Source: Bosea sp. BIWAKO-01
GTDB taxonomy: Bacteria; Pseudomonadota; Alphaproteobacteria; Rhizobiales; Beijerinckiaceae
Reading direction: 5' to 3'
NCBI RefSeq assembly: GCF_001748145.1
Contig: NZ_BCQA01000001.1
Location: 2,692,501 to 2,756,500, forward strand
Length of the DNA stretch: 64,000 nt
Under the pieces are notes generated by a model, which was given only the letters and a program-made list of their open reading frames with translations, made no database searches and had not been told where the DNA came from. Below, in pieces: positions 1 to 7,925 of this stretch (the stretch's first letter is position 1; each line of letters starts with the position of its first letter). The position numbers and the translations under genes were made by a program.

Positions 1-690
1 CTCGGCCTGCTCAATGAGCAGAGCAGGGGGCTATATGTGGTGATCCTGCTGGCATCGCTTTGCGGCGGGCTCCTTTGCGGCGCCACTCTCAAGCCCGAGC
101 GCGTGCCTTTGCTGCATGGCGTCGCGCTGCTCTGCATTTGCGCCGGTGCCGCCATGGATAGTCAGGCGACCAATCTGACGCGGCCGGACAACATGTACCT
201 GAGCCAGGCCCTGATCGCGTTTGGCGGCGCGCTGTTCCTGCCTCCCGCGATGCTGACCGGTCTCATGGCCGCGCTCCGGCAAGGGCCGACCTTTATCACC
301 AGCTTCATCGTGGTTTTCCTCTTCACGCAGAGCCTGGGCGGCCTGATCGGCTCGGCCTTCTTCGGCAGCTTCGTCACACTTCGCGAGAAGTTCCATTCCA
401 GTCTTCTCGTCGAGCATCTTTCCCTGTCGGACCCAGCGGTCGCCGAGCGGCTGAGGCAGCTTTCGGCAGTCTATGGAAAGCTGCTCACTGACGGGCGGCT
501 GCTGAATGCCGAGGGGGTCGCCCTGTTCGCCCAGCAGGCCAGCCGCGAAGCCAATATCCTCGCCTATAACGACGCGTTTCTGCTCATCGCGGTCCTGGCA
601 GGAACCGCGTTCGGCGGACTGATCATCCATCTGCTCTACGCAAGACTGCGCAGCGCCAGGTTCTTCTCGCGCCCGGCCGAAGCCCTCTGA
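1..690 (+). CDS. MFS multidrug efflux permease, C-terminal part (DHA2/EmrB-like)
   Basis: The reading frame is open to the left edge, so the N-terminal part lies outside the window. The visible ~229 residues contain several hydrophobic helices (for example around bases 37-130, 190-270, 290-370 and 575-650). A long soluble loop rich in charged residues precedes the last helix, as is common in DHA2-type 14-helix drug/proton antiporters. The stop is 16 bases before an HlyD-type adaptor gene, the usual EmrB/EmrA pairing for efflux of toxic organic compounds across both membranes. Family is clear from layout and partner; substrate cannot be told. Confidence 0.8.
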   Translation, partial: LGLLNEQSRGLYVVILLASLCGGLLCGATLKPERVPLLHGVALLCICAGAAMDSQATNLTRPDNMYLSQALIAFGGALFLPPAMLTGLMAALRQGPTFITSFIVVFLFTQSLGGLIGSAFFGSFVTLREKFHSSLLVEHLSLSDPAVAERLRQLSAVYGKLLTDGRLLNAEGVALFAQQASREANILAYNDAFLLIAVLAGTAFGGLIIHLLYARLRSARFFSRPAEAL

Positions 691-706
691 ACTGAAACCA
701 GCCATC

Positions 707-1786
707 ATGTCGAAAGCCGTTCGCTCACCTGGAACCCTGATTGCGCTGCTGGTCGCGGCAGCCGGTGTGCTGCTCGTGCTTTACGCCTGGCGGCTGCCGC
801 CCTTCGCCAGCTCGGTCGAGAGCACGGAGAATGCCTATGTCAAAGGGCAGGTCACGATCATCAGCCCGCAATTGGCGGGCTATGTGAAGAACGTCGCTGT
901 TCAGGACTTCGAAACGGTGAAGGCTGGTGACCTCATCGTGCAGATCGACGACCGGATCTATGAGCAGCGTGTGCGGCAGGCGCAAGCCACTCTTGCCGGC
1001 CAGCAGGCCAGCTTGGCCAATGCCGATCAATCCCAGCGCGCTGCCGAAGCGCGCCTGCGCTCCGGCGAGGCCCAGATCGCGAGTGCGCAAGCGGCGGTCG
1101 AAACTGCGCAAGCCAATGCGGGGCGCATCCTCGCCCTGCGCGAGAAGGGGATTTCGACCCAGAGTGCGGCCGATCAGGCCAGTCTGGTGCTCGACCAGGC
1201 CCGCGCCGGCCTACGCCAGGCCGAAGCGGCCCTCGATGTCGCCCGGCAGGATCGGCAGTCCATCATCGTTGGGCGTGCCGGGCTGGAGGCAGCGGTGCGC
1301 AATGCCGAGGCAGCCGTGCAATTGGCCGCGATCGATCTGCAGAACACCCGCATCCTGGCGCCGCAGGACGGCAAGATGGGCGAGATCGGCGTGCGGCTCG
1401 GGCAATATGTTGCTGTTGGTACGCAACTGGCGTCGCTGGTTCCGGCCAGAAAATGGGTGATCGCGAACTTCAAGGAAAACCAGCTCTCCGGGATGAAGAT
1501 CGGTCAGCCGGTCACCTTTACGGTCGATGCACTGCATCACGCCCCGTTGACCGGGCATGTCCAGGAGTTCTCGCCAGCCACGGGCTCCGAGTTCAGCATC
1601 CTGAAGGCCGACAACGCGACGGGTAATTTCACCAAGATCGCGCAGCGGCTGCCGGTGCGGATCGCCATCGACCAGGACCAGCCTTTGACGGAGGATCTGG
1701 CGCCCGGCATGTCGGTCATCGTCAGCATCGACACCGCCACACCCGTTGAGGCTGCCGTCAAACTATCCAGCGCCGACAAGCAATAA
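707..1786 (+). CDS. HlyD/EmrA-type membrane fusion protein
   Basis: Periplasmic adaptor of a tripartite efflux pump, 359 aa. Residues ~11-30 form one N-terminal membrane anchor. Next comes a lipoyl-like half (VKGQVTIISPQLAGYV region), then a long Ala/Gln-rich coiled-coil hairpin (~85-200). The second lipoyl half follows (TRILAPQDGKMGEIGVRLGQYV), and then the beta-barrel with the family-typical ANFKENQLSGMKIGQPV stretch. Length and order match EmrA. It lies 16 bases after the MFS permease and is probably co-transcribed with it. Substrate unknown. Confidence 0.92.
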   Translation: MSKAVRSPGTLIALLVAAAGVLLVLYAWRLPPFASSVESTENAYVKGQVTIISPQLAGYVKNVAVQDFETVKAGDLIVQIDDRIYEQRVRQAQATLAGQQASLANADQSQRAAEARLRSGEAQIASAQAAVETAQANAGRILALREKGISTQSAADQASLVLDQARAGLRQAEAALDVARQDRQSIIVGRAGLEAAVRNAEAAVQLAAIDLQNTRILAPQDGKMGEIGVRLGQYVAVGTQLASLVPARKWVIANFKENQLSGMKIGQPVTFTVDALHHAPLTGHVQEFSPATGSEFSILKADNATGNFTKIAQRLPVRIAIDQDQPLTEDLAPGMSVIVSIDTATPVEAAVKLSSADKQ

Positions 1787-1823
1787 CATAGGCCTGCAAA
1801 CGACCAGGGGGGCAATCGTGGAC

Positions 1824-1892
1824 TTCTGGATCACCCTCGCTCCAAATGGCTGCGGCGATCCAGAAATCCCCAAGTCCCGAAAGCGCCGGGAC
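1824..1892. terminator. Candidate bidirectional stem-loops between convergent genes
   Basis: Between the convergent HlyD and MucR genes there are two inverted repeats. TTCTGGATC (1824-1832) pairs with GATCCAGAA (1857-1865), and GTCCCG (1874-1879) pairs with CGGGAC (1887-1892, 7-nt loop). No T-run follows either, so termination is only inferred from position. Confidence 0.3.
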
Positions 1893-1927
1893 AGCAGGTG
1901 CCGGCGGCAGACAGGTTCGTGGTTGAA

Positions 1928-2404
1928 TCAGGCGGTGGAGCCTGATCGCGGGCCGCGCTTGGCGCGCGGCGGCTTTGCGGGGACGGGTGCGGCCGGGGCC
2001 ACCTTGGCCTTGCGACCCAGGCCCGATGCCTTTGCAAGAGCGGCCCGGGCCTCGGAATAGTTCGGCGCGACCATCGGATAGTCTGAGGGCAAGCCCCACT
2101 TGGTGCGATATTGCTCGGGAGTGAGATTGTAGGCCGTACCCAGATGACGCCTGAGGGATTTGAACGACTTGCCGTCTTCCAGGCAAATGATAGCGTCCGG
2201 CGTTACCGACTTCTTGATCGGAACGGCCGGTACGAGCGCGACCGGCGCCGGCGGTATTTCGGGTCTGGCTCCGAGCTGCGCGAGCGCGGAATATGTGCTC
2301 GAAATCAAGCCAACGAGCTCGCTGCGCGGGACATTATTGTGTGCGACGTAGGCTGAAATAACCATTGCCGTGAGATCAATATAATTTTCGTCTTCGTTGG
2401 CCAT
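1928..2404 (-). CDS. MucR/Ros family transcriptional regulator
   Basis: Zinc-finger-like global regulator of the Ros/MucR family, 158 aa from the ATG at 2404; an upstream in-frame ATG at 2416 is also possible. The C-terminal half carries the MucR finger (CLEDGKSFKSLRRHL) and the following YNLTPEQYRTKWGLPSDYPMVAP signature, ending in a basic tail. The second Cys of a classical C2H2 finger is Asp, which is the MucR rather than the Ros variant. The family is confined mainly to alphaproteobacteria and controls exopolysaccharide, motility and symbiosis or virulence genes. It is a single gene, convergent with the efflux pair. Confidence 0.9.
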   Translation of the reverse strand: MANEDENYIDLTAMVISAYVAHNNVPRSELVGLISSTYSALAQLGARPEIPPAPVALVPAVPIKKSVTPDAIICLEDGKSFKSLRRHLGTAYNLTPEQYRTKWGLPSDYPMVAPNYSEARAALAKASGLGRKAKVAPAAPVPAKPPRAKRGPRSGSTA

Positions 2405-2541
2405 GGCTTTTCCCAATGTAGAGTATTGCGTTCAACCCCAATCTAACCTGTCAAGGGTTGTGTTTGCAATACTCAATCTGACTAGGCGTCTATTCCGGTT
2501 ATCAGAGACCTTCTTATTCTGCCGATCCAGCACGCACTGGC

Positions 2542-2751
2542 CTATTGAACTGGGTGATGACGCGCCTGTTCGAGACTGGCCTTGACCAGCATGGCCTCCA
2601 GCGAGGCGAGAACTTCTGGCACCATGAAGAGGGAGATTTCGTTCTTCCCATCGACTTCCAAGGCGATTACGGCACCCAGTGTCGTGTCAGCGCTGACTGT
2701 AACGTGCTTCACCTTGATCACTGCAAACTCGCGCGTCGGCTTCTGCGGCAT
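2542..2751 (-). CDS. Small conserved-looking protein, 69 aa
   Basis: Not recognised. The ORF starts at ATG 2751 with a purine-rich GGGGGTGAGAG just upstream. The sequence alternates hydrophobic and polar residues (FAVIKVKHVTVSADTTLGAVIALEV), suggesting a small beta-rich fold, and has a helical C-terminal half with no signal peptide or membrane segment. It sits in a row of small minus-strand genes downstream of MucR. Coding is likely from the ribosome site and amino-acid composition; function unknown. Confidence 0.55.
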   Translation of the reverse strand: MPQKPTREFAVIKVKHVTVSADTTLGAVIALEVDGKNEISLFMVPEVLASLEAMLVKASLEQARHHPVQ

Positions 2752-2782
2752 TCTCTCACCCCCGATCCTTGATCTGTGCTCA

Positions 2783-2980
2783 TCATTCGATATCAGCTTT
2801 CAACCTATTCACAGCCGCCTCGGCACACGCCTTGGCGTCGTGGTCCTCGCGACCGGTTGATGTGAGGACGAGGCCGGCCAACACGCTCTCCTCGCCGGAA
2901 CCCTTGATGCAGCCGGTCAGTCCCTGAACGTGTTCGACGGCGCGGGCGATGTTCAGGTGATCGCGGAGCCTGTCAGCTGG
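2783..2980 (-). pseudogene. Open frame without a normal start, possible decayed small gene
   Basis: A stop-free minus-strand frame of 65 codons with protein-like composition (RDHLNIARAVEHVQGL ... EEDHDAKACAEAAVNRLKADIE-type text). It is preceded in frame by a TAG at 2983-2981 and contains no ATG. The only early candidate start is a CTG at 2956, without a clear ribosome site. It begins inside the tail of the next gene upstream (stop at 2973). Either the 5' end has been lost or it is translated from a weak start by coupling to the upstream gene. Confidence 0.3.
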
Positions 2981-3191
2981 CTACCGTCACCTCCGGTCCC
3001 TTCGCGAGCAATGCCTTGCGCGCCTCATAGTCGACGATCGCGGCCCTGAGAGCTTGCAATTCCAGAGCTTTCGCCGAATTGGGCTGCGCATCCTCGATCT
3101 GGCCGATGCGCAGAAGCGCATACCGGTAATCCTCATGGCAGGTGATGCAGACGCTGTGTGTTTCCGGTTTGAGTTCAGTAACCGCGGTCAT
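2973..3191 (-). CDS. Small hypothetical protein, 72 aa
   Basis: Not recognised. ATG at 3191 follows a strong ribosome site (GGAAGGAGAG, about 5 bases upstream). The N-terminal third holds a CITCHED segment (a CxxC-H pair that could bind a metal). The rest is a helical stretch rich in Ala, Leu and Glu (SAKALELQALRAAIVDYEARKALL). No export signal. It is part of the small-gene run between MucR and the YbaK-type gene. Confidence 0.6.
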   Translation of the reverse strand: MTAVTELKPETHSVCITCHEDYRYALLRIGQIEDAQPNSAKALELQALRAAIVDYEARKALLAKGPEVTVAS

Positions 3192-3245
3192 CGGATCTCT
3201 CCTTCCGTGGCTGATCCCAGAGAACTAGTTTGGACGGTTGGGGTT

Positions 3246-3368
3246 TCAAGAGGGTGTGGCGCTGTCGCGAAGCGTGCCGCGCCTGCGTTCAAAGGCGGTC
3301 GCAAGGGCTTCGGCTTCGTCCGCCCTTCCCGGGTAGAAGCGCGCATTGAAACGGCTGGCTCCGGTCAT
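3246..3368 (-). CDS. Possible 40-aa small protein
   Basis: A 41-codon minus-strand frame from ATG 3368 to TGA 3246-3248. A GAGG lies about 11 bases upstream. The composition is coding-like (FNARFYPGRADEAEALATAFERRRGTL read in two pieces: NARFYPGRADEAEAL and ATAFERRRGTL). It lies in an otherwise gene-free 316-base stretch between the 72-aa gene and the YbaK-type gene. No family recognised; could be chance. Confidence 0.3.
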   Translation of the reverse strand: MTGASRFNARFYPGRADEAEALATAFERRRGTLRDSATPS

Positions 3369-3507
3369 ATCCGTGGTGCCTCAAGGGCCTGCCAGAAGGG
3401 TATGGGCCACGGGAAAGGGATGTCTCGCGGGGCCCTGGATTTCTATATGAAGGCGGAGTTTCGACGCGGGCCGCAATCGGGGCCGAGGCACCCAGGGTTT
3501 GAGGGAT

Positions 3508-3981
3508 ATGGGACAATCCACACCCGCCACGGCCGTGTTGAAAGCGGGCGGCGTTTCTTTCGAGCTCCGAACCTATGAATACGACTCCAATAGCGATCGC
3601 GTCGGTCTCCAGGCGGCCCAGTCTCTGGGTGAGCCACCCCATCGTGTCCTGAAGACACTGATCGCACAGGTCGACAACACGCCAGTTTGCCTTGTTCTCC
3701 CATCGGACCGTGAGGCAAGCATGAAGAGGGTGGCCGCTGCCCTTGGAGGCAAGAGCGCGCGTATGCTGGCGCCGAGCGATGCCGAGCGTCTGACAGGGTA
3801 TAAAGTCGGCGGCGTCAGCCCATTCGGTCAGAAGCGCAAGCTGAGGACCCTTGTCGAGATCACGGCCGTCTCCGAGCCTTATGTCTTCGTCAATGGAGGG
3901 CTACGCGGCTTGCAGGTCAGGCTGGCCCCGGACGACCTTGTCCGCGCAAGCAATGCGGCGGCGGTCGCGATTGTTTCCTAG
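3508..3981 (+). CDS. ybaK: YbaK/EbsC-type aminoacyl-tRNA deacylase
   Basis: Cytoplasmic editing enzyme of the YbaK/ProX superfamily, which hydrolyses mischarged Cys-tRNA(Pro) in the characterised members; 157 aa. Family marks visible are the RVLKTLIAQV strand, the VLPSDREASMKRVAAALG segment containing the conserved Lys, and the GYKVGGVSPFGQKRKL loop that lines the deacylase pocket. Full family length. I use the ATG at 3508 preceded by GAGG rather than the TTG at 3499. It stands alone between the small-gene run and the amino-acid transporter promoter. Confidence 0.9.
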   Translation: MGQSTPATAVLKAGGVSFELRTYEYDSNSDRVGLQAAQSLGEPPHRVLKTLIAQVDNTPVCLVLPSDREASMKRVAAALGGKSARMLAPSDAERLTGYKVGGVSPFGQKRKLRTLVEITAVSEPYVFVNGGLRGLQVRLAPDDLVRASNAAAVAIVS

Positions 3982-4039
3982 CGGCGATCGTCCCGGGCTC
4001 GGCTTCTACGGCGATCGCGACGGCTTTGTTGGATCGAAT

Positions 4040-4056
4040 GCGGCGTTGAACGCCGC
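4040..4056 (+). terminator. Candidate stem-loop after the YbaK-type gene
   Basis: GCGGCGT (4040-4046) and ACGCCGC (4050-4056) form a 7-bp stem with a 3-nt loop about 60 bases past the stop. No T-run, so a weak call. Confidence 0.25.
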
Positions 4057-4171
4057 CGCTCGCAAATCTGGCCCCGGGTTCCAATGCAGCGGCCGAACAC
4101 CATGGGAGGTGCCGCAGCCATGTGCTCCCAGTCTCTTCCGCCCCGCTTGCCTCGACGCCTCCTGACGTCGC

Positions 4172-4201
4172 TTGACAGGTTCCGTCGATCAAAACTAGGC
4201 T
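4172..4201 (+). promoter_or_regulatory. Sigma-70-like promoter of the amino-acid importer
   Basis: TTGACA (4172-4177), an 18-base spacer and TAGGCT (4196-4201). Transcription would start near 4208, directly in front of the palindrome at 4218-4239. Assignment is by consensus match only. Confidence 0.45.
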
Positions 4202-4217
4202 AACATAGTTATGCTTC

Positions 4218-4239
4218 TTATTCTGTAATTATAGAATAA
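4218..4239. promoter_or_regulatory. 22-bp palindrome, probable repressor operator
   Basis: TTATTCT...AGAATAA arms around a TAATTA core. The whole 22 bp is symmetric except for one base pair, in a region otherwise over 60% GC. Position just downstream of the predicted start site fits a repressor, and the IclR gene at the far end of this gene group is the natural candidate. Confidence 0.55.
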
Positions 4240-4283
4240 ATCCATACGAGGCGGACCGCCTCGCGTAAGGGGAGCGTGCCGCC

Positions 4284-5156
4284 ATGACAGACGTCGTCGA
4301 CAGCAAACGGAACCTGCTCAAGGCCGGCCTTGTCGGGGGGCTTGCCCTTGCGGCGGCGTCCAGTTCGGCCAGGCAGGCGGCGGCACAAGCCGCTCCCAAC
4401 AGCCTGCTGCGGACTGTTCTCGATCGGGGCAAGCTGATCGTCGGTACGGGTTCGACCAATGCACCCTGGCATTTCGAGGATGAGAAGGGACAGCTCGTCG
4501 GCATGGACATCGCCATGGGGCGGATCCTCGCCAAGGGGCTCTTCGACGACGACAAGAAGGTCGAGTTCGTCAGGCAGGATGCGGCTCAACGCATTCCCAA
4601 CATCAATACCGGGAAGGTCGACATCGTCATCCAGTTCATGACGATGTCACCGGCGCGGGCGCAGCTCGTCGCGTTCTCCCGACCCTATTATGTCGAGGGC
4701 ATCGCGCTGTTGACGCGCCCCGACAGCGACAAGAAGAGCTTCGACGCCCTGCTCAAGGCGGGATCGGGGGCACGTGTCTCCATCCTGCAGAACGTCGATG
4801 CCGAAGCGTCGGTGAAGAAGGTCCTGCCGCAGGCGACGGTCATGCAGCTCGACAGCCAGGCCAATGTCGTCCTTGCGCTCGATTCAAAGCGTGCCGATGC
4901 CGCCGCCGTCGATCTCTCTACCGTCTGGTGGCTCGCGAAGCGCCACCCCGACAAATATGCCGATGCCGGCAAGTCCTGGAACTCCATGCTGTATGGCGCG
5001 GCCATGCGCCAGGGCGATCCGGACTGGGTGCGCTTCGTCGACACCACTTTCGGGATCGCCATGTACGGCCACCAGAACGAGATCTTCGATGCGGCGATCA
5101 GCGATTATTTCGGTCTGACGCCGCCGGTCCGCGAGACGGGGCTGCCGAAATTCTGA
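4284..5156 (+). CDS. Polar amino-acid ABC transporter, periplasmic binding protein
   Basis: Solute-binding protein of the SBP_bac_3 family, 290 aa. The N-terminus (KRNLLKAG followed by an Ala-rich hydrophobic stretch and AQA near residue 36) is a Tat- or Sec-type export signal with Lys-Arg in place of Arg-Arg. Mature protein begins near the family-typical VGTGSTNAPWHF...GQLVGMDIAMG block, and RAQLVAFSRPYY is the usual ligand-hinge segment. A GGGGAG ribosome site lies about 9 bases before the ATG. First gene of a binding protein, permease, permease, ATPase set; it would deliver an amino acid or analogue. Specificity unknown. Confidence 0.93.
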   Translation: MTDVVDSKRNLLKAGLVGGLALAAASSSARQAAAQAAPNSLLRTVLDRGKLIVGTGSTNAPWHFEDEKGQLVGMDIAMGRILAKGLFDDDKKVEFVRQDAAQRIPNINTGKVDIVIQFMTMSPARAQLVAFSRPYYVEGIALLTRPDSDKKSFDALLKAGSGARVSILQNVDAEASVKKVLPQATVMQLDSQANVVLALDSKRADAAAVDLSTVWWLAKRHPDKYADAGKSWNSMLYGAAMRQGDPDWVRFVDTTFGIAMYGHQNEIFDAAISDYFGLTPPVRETGLPKF

Positions 5157-5259
5157 CGGCGGTTTCCGCGGTCGCGCTTCGCCGACCCATGCGCTCGCCG
5201 CTGGCGCGTAGCAGGGCGGCGAAGTCGCCTGCACGGCCCGTGACGAGACAGCTCCCGGC

Positions 5260-5928
5260 ATGACGAACTATCACTTCAACTTCGCGATCGTCTGGCGCTA
5301 CGCCGCGAAGCTGTTCGATGGTCTCCTGCTCAGCATCGAACTCGCAATCGCGACGATCGCGATCGGTATGGTGATCGGACTCGTTCTGGCGCTCGTCGAA
5401 ATGGACGGGCCGCGTTGGGTCAGGCCGTTCATCCGGGGCTATGTCGAGTTCATCCGCAACGTCCCGCTGCTGTTGCTCGTCTATCTCGTCTTCTACGGTG
5501 TGCCGAGCGCGATCGACCTGCAATATGACGCTACCACCTCGTTCGTCGTGACGCTGGCGATCTATTCCGGCGCCTATCTGGTCGAGGTTCTGCGCGCGGG
5601 GTTCGAGGCGGTGCCGAAAGGGCTGATCGAGGCTGGCAAGGCGATCGGTCTTACGCCAGTGGGCGTACTCATCCATGTCCGGCTGCCGACGGCGCTGCGC
5701 ATCGCGCTGCCGTCGCTCTCGAACACCTATGTCTCGCTGTTCAAGGACACCTCGATCGCCTCGGCGATCGCCGTGCCCGAACTGGCCTATGGCATGCGCT
5801 GGATCGAGACGCAGACCTTCCGGACGGTCGAGGTCTATCTGCTCGCGACGCCGATCTATCTCGTCACCAGCTACGCCATCCTGCTGCTGCTGCGGCTGGC
5901 CGAGCGGCGCTATGCCATCACGCGGTGA
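5260..5928 (+). CDS. Polar amino-acid ABC transporter permease 1 (HisMQ type)
   Basis: 222-aa inner-membrane permease with about five helices. Shows the His/Glu/Gln/Arg/opine-type pattern, including the FIRNVPLLLLVYLVFYG segment. The EAA coupling loop is EAGKAIGLTPVGVLIHVRLP, which contacts the ATPase. It follows the binding-protein gene by 103 bases and is followed 6 bases later by a second permease; the two would form a heterodimer. Confidence 0.93.
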   Translation: MTNYHFNFAIVWRYAAKLFDGLLLSIELAIATIAIGMVIGLVLALVEMDGPRWVRPFIRGYVEFIRNVPLLLLVYLVFYGVPSAIDLQYDATTSFVVTLAIYSGAYLVEVLRAGFEAVPKGLIEAGKAIGLTPVGVLIHVRLPTALRIALPSLSNTYVSLFKDTSIASAIAVPELAYGMRWIETQTFRTVEVYLLATPIYLVTSYAILLLLRLAERRYAITR

Positions 5929-5934
5929 GCGACC

Positions 5935-6570
5935 ATGACGTTGTTCCTGCAGACACTTCCGTTCCTGCTCGATGGCCTGCGCATCACGCTCCTGGTCTCG
6001 GCCGGCGTGATCGTGCTCTCGCTGCTGATCGGTGTCCCGCTTGGCTGCGTGCTCGCCTTCGGGCCCCTCTGGGCGCGGTTTCCGATCCGGATCTATGCCG
6101 ACTTTGTGCGCGGCGTGCCGATCCTGGTGCTGCTCTATTTCGTCTATTATGGCCTGCCGGCGATCAAGGTGAACCTGCCGAGCCTGACCGCCGCGATCGT
6201 GGCATTGACCGCCTTCAAGTCCGCCCAGGTCATTGAAATCACCCGCGGCGCCTTCCAGTCCATCCCCAGAGGGCAGACGGAAGCGGCGAAGTCGATCGGG
6301 CTCGGCCTCCTCGACCGCTTCGTCCATGTCCTTGCGCCGCAGGCGATCCGACGCTTCCTGCCCCCCTTCGTCAACAGCGTCGTCGATACCGTGAAGGGCT
6401 CCTCGCTCGTCTCCCTGCTGGGGATTGTCGACCTGATGCTCGCGCTGCAGCAGGTGATCGGACGCACCCATGTGGCGTTGCCGCTCTATGTGATGGGGGC
6501 GCTGATGTACTTCGCCATCAACTATCCGCTTTCGACGCTGAGCAGGCGTCTCGAGAAGCGCTTCATCTGA
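5935..6570 (+). CDS. Polar amino-acid ABC transporter permease 2 (HisMQ type)
   Basis: 211-aa partner permease of the preceding gene, with the same helix layout. It has the FVRGVPILVLLYFVYYG motif, the coupling loop EAAKSIGLGLLDRFVHVLAP and the SSLVSLLGIVDL segment typical of the family. Short spacers on both sides (6 and 14 bases) indicate one operon. Confidence 0.93.
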   Translation: MTLFLQTLPFLLDGLRITLLVSAGVIVLSLLIGVPLGCVLAFGPLWARFPIRIYADFVRGVPILVLLYFVYYGLPAIKVNLPSLTAAIVALTAFKSAQVIEITRGAFQSIPRGQTEAAKSIGLGLLDRFVHVLAPQAIRRFLPPFVNSVVDTVKGSSLVSLLGIVDLMLALQQVIGRTHVALPLYVMGALMYFAINYPLSTLSRRLEKRFI

Positions 6571-6584
6571 GCGGAAGGACGATC

Positions 6585-7379
6585 ATGATCGCGACGCCCG
6601 ACGAGCCGGTGATCCGCATCAAGGGCCTGACCAAGTCCTTCGGCGCGCACCAGGTGCTGAAGGGCATCGATCTCGATGTCGGCAAGGGACAGGTGATCGC
6701 CGTCATCGGTCCGTCCGGAAGTGGCAAGACGACCTTGCTGCGCTGCATCAACTTCCTCGAGGAATATGATGGCGGCTCGGTCCGGATCGATGGCGTGGAG
6801 GTCGGCTATCGGGATGACGGCGCCGGCCGCCGCCGGCGCAGCGACCGGGAGCTCGCCAGCATCCGGGTCGACGCGGCCATGGTCTTCCAGCAGTTCAACC
6901 TGTTTCCGCATCTGACGGCGGCTCAGAATGTCATGCTCGGGCTGATGAAGTCGCGCGGCAAGAGCAAGGGCGAGGCTCGGCAGATTGCCGAGAAATGGCT
7001 CGGGCGCGTCGGCCTCTCCGAGAAGCTCGACGCGCTGCCCTCGCAATTGTCCGGTGGGCAGCAGCAGCGGGTCGGCATCGCGCGAGCGGTTGCGATCGAA
7101 CCGAAGGTCCTGCTGCTCGACGAGATAACCTCGGCCCTCGATCCAGAGCTTGTCGGCGAGGTGCTGGAGGTCGTCCAGGAACTGGCTGCGGAGGGCCGCA
7201 CGATGATCCTCGTCACCCATGAAATGGCCTTCGCCAGGGAGGTCGCCGACCGCGTGGTGTTCACAGACCAGGGACTGATCGCGATCGATGCGCCGCCGAA
7301 GGCCGTCTTCGACGAACAGTCGAATGAGCGCTTGCGGGCCTTCCTCTCGCGTTTCGCTGCCTTTCGGCACGCTCATTGA
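6585..7379 (+). CDS. Polar amino-acid ABC transporter ATPase (HisP/GlnQ type)
   Basis: 264-aa ATP-binding subunit. Walker A GPSGSGKT (residues 42-49), Q-loop in FQQFNLFPH (~100-108), signature LSGGQQQR (154-161), Walker B plus catalytic Glu LLLDEITSALDP (175 on), switch His in VTHEM (~211). An Arg-rich insert after residue 78 (GAGRRRRSDRE) is slightly unusual. It completes a full importer with the three preceding genes. Confidence 0.95.
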   Translation: MIATPDEPVIRIKGLTKSFGAHQVLKGIDLDVGKGQVIAVIGPSGSGKTTLLRCINFLEEYDGGSVRIDGVEVGYRDDGAGRRRRSDRELASIRVDAAMVFQQFNLFPHLTAAQNVMLGLMKSRGKSKGEARQIAEKWLGRVGLSEKLDALPSQLSGGQQQRVGIARAVAIEPKVLLLDEITSALDPELVGEVLEVVQELAAEGRTMILVTHEMAFAREVADRVVFTDQGLIAIDAPPKAVFDEQSNERLRAFLSRFAAFRHAH

Positions 7380-7422
7380 GCGGTCGACAGGCGCCCTGAA
7401 CCCGATCCGACCGAGTTCCGCG

Positions 7423-7923
7423 ATGCCGTCTCCCTCCGATCTTGCTCCTTCCTCCGATCTTGCGCTGTCGCCCTATGATAAGCTGGCACAGCTCGGTCTG
7501 GAGCTGCCGCAAGTGCCGACGCCGATCGGCAATTTCACCACACATGTCCGGGAGGGCGCGCTGCTCTACCTGTCCGGCCAGGGCCCGACACATGAGGATG
7601 GCCGCATCCACACAGGCAAGGTCGGCGCCGACGTCTCGGTCGAGGAGGCATATGCTCATGCGCGCCTGACGGGGCTGAACCTCATCGCGGTGCTGCACAC
7701 GGCGCTCGGCGATCTTCGAAAGGTCAGGCGCATCGTCAAGGTGCTCGGCATGGTCAATGCCACGCCGGACTTCGCCGATCATCCCGCTGTCATCAATGGC
7801 TGCTCGGACCTCTTCGTTGCGGTCTTTGGCGATGCTGGCCGGCACGCGCGTTCGGCGGTCGGGTTCGGCTCGCTGCCGCGCCGTATCACCGTCGAGATCG
7901 AAGCGGTCGTCGCGGTCTCATGA
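7423..7923 (+). CDS. RidA (YjgF/YER057c) family protein
   Basis: 166-aa member of the RidA superfamily, which hydrolyses reactive enamine/imine intermediates released by PLP enzymes. Recognisable core: ALLYLSGQGP, GRIHTGKVGADVSVEEAYAHARLTGLNLIAVL, then the RIVKVLGMVNATPDF segment and an IEAVVAV end. This resembles the longer RidA subfamily rather than archetypal ~128-aa RidA. The N-terminus carries an in-frame tandem repeat (PSDLAP/SSDLAL). Its place between an amino-acid importer and a PLP enzyme suggests it clears the product of that enzyme. Confidence 0.88.
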   Translation: MPSPSDLAPSSDLALSPYDKLAQLGLELPQVPTPIGNFTTHVREGALLYLSGQGPTHEDGRIHTGKVGADVSVEEAYAHARLTGLNLIAVLHTALGDLRKVRRIVKVLGMVNATPDFADHPAVINGCSDLFVAVFGDAGRHARSAVGFGSLPRRITVEIEAVVAVS

Positions 7924-7925
7924 TG

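Larger units (their letters stand above)
3982..4283. other. Gene-free stretch with hairpin, promoter and operator
   Basis: 302 bases without a recognised gene. It contains a short GC stem GCGGCGT/ACGCCGC (4040-4056) after the YbaK-type gene, then a promoter and a palindrome (listed separately) ahead of the amino-acid transporter. The last ~90 bases are markedly AT-richer than the surroundings. Confidence 0.6.

Noticed and set aside
5098..6471. 457-codon minus-strand ORF opposite the amino-acid permeases
   Set aside because: Composition (Arg/Asp/Gln-rich repeats) is the reverse complement of membrane-protein codons; the plus-strand permeases are certain.
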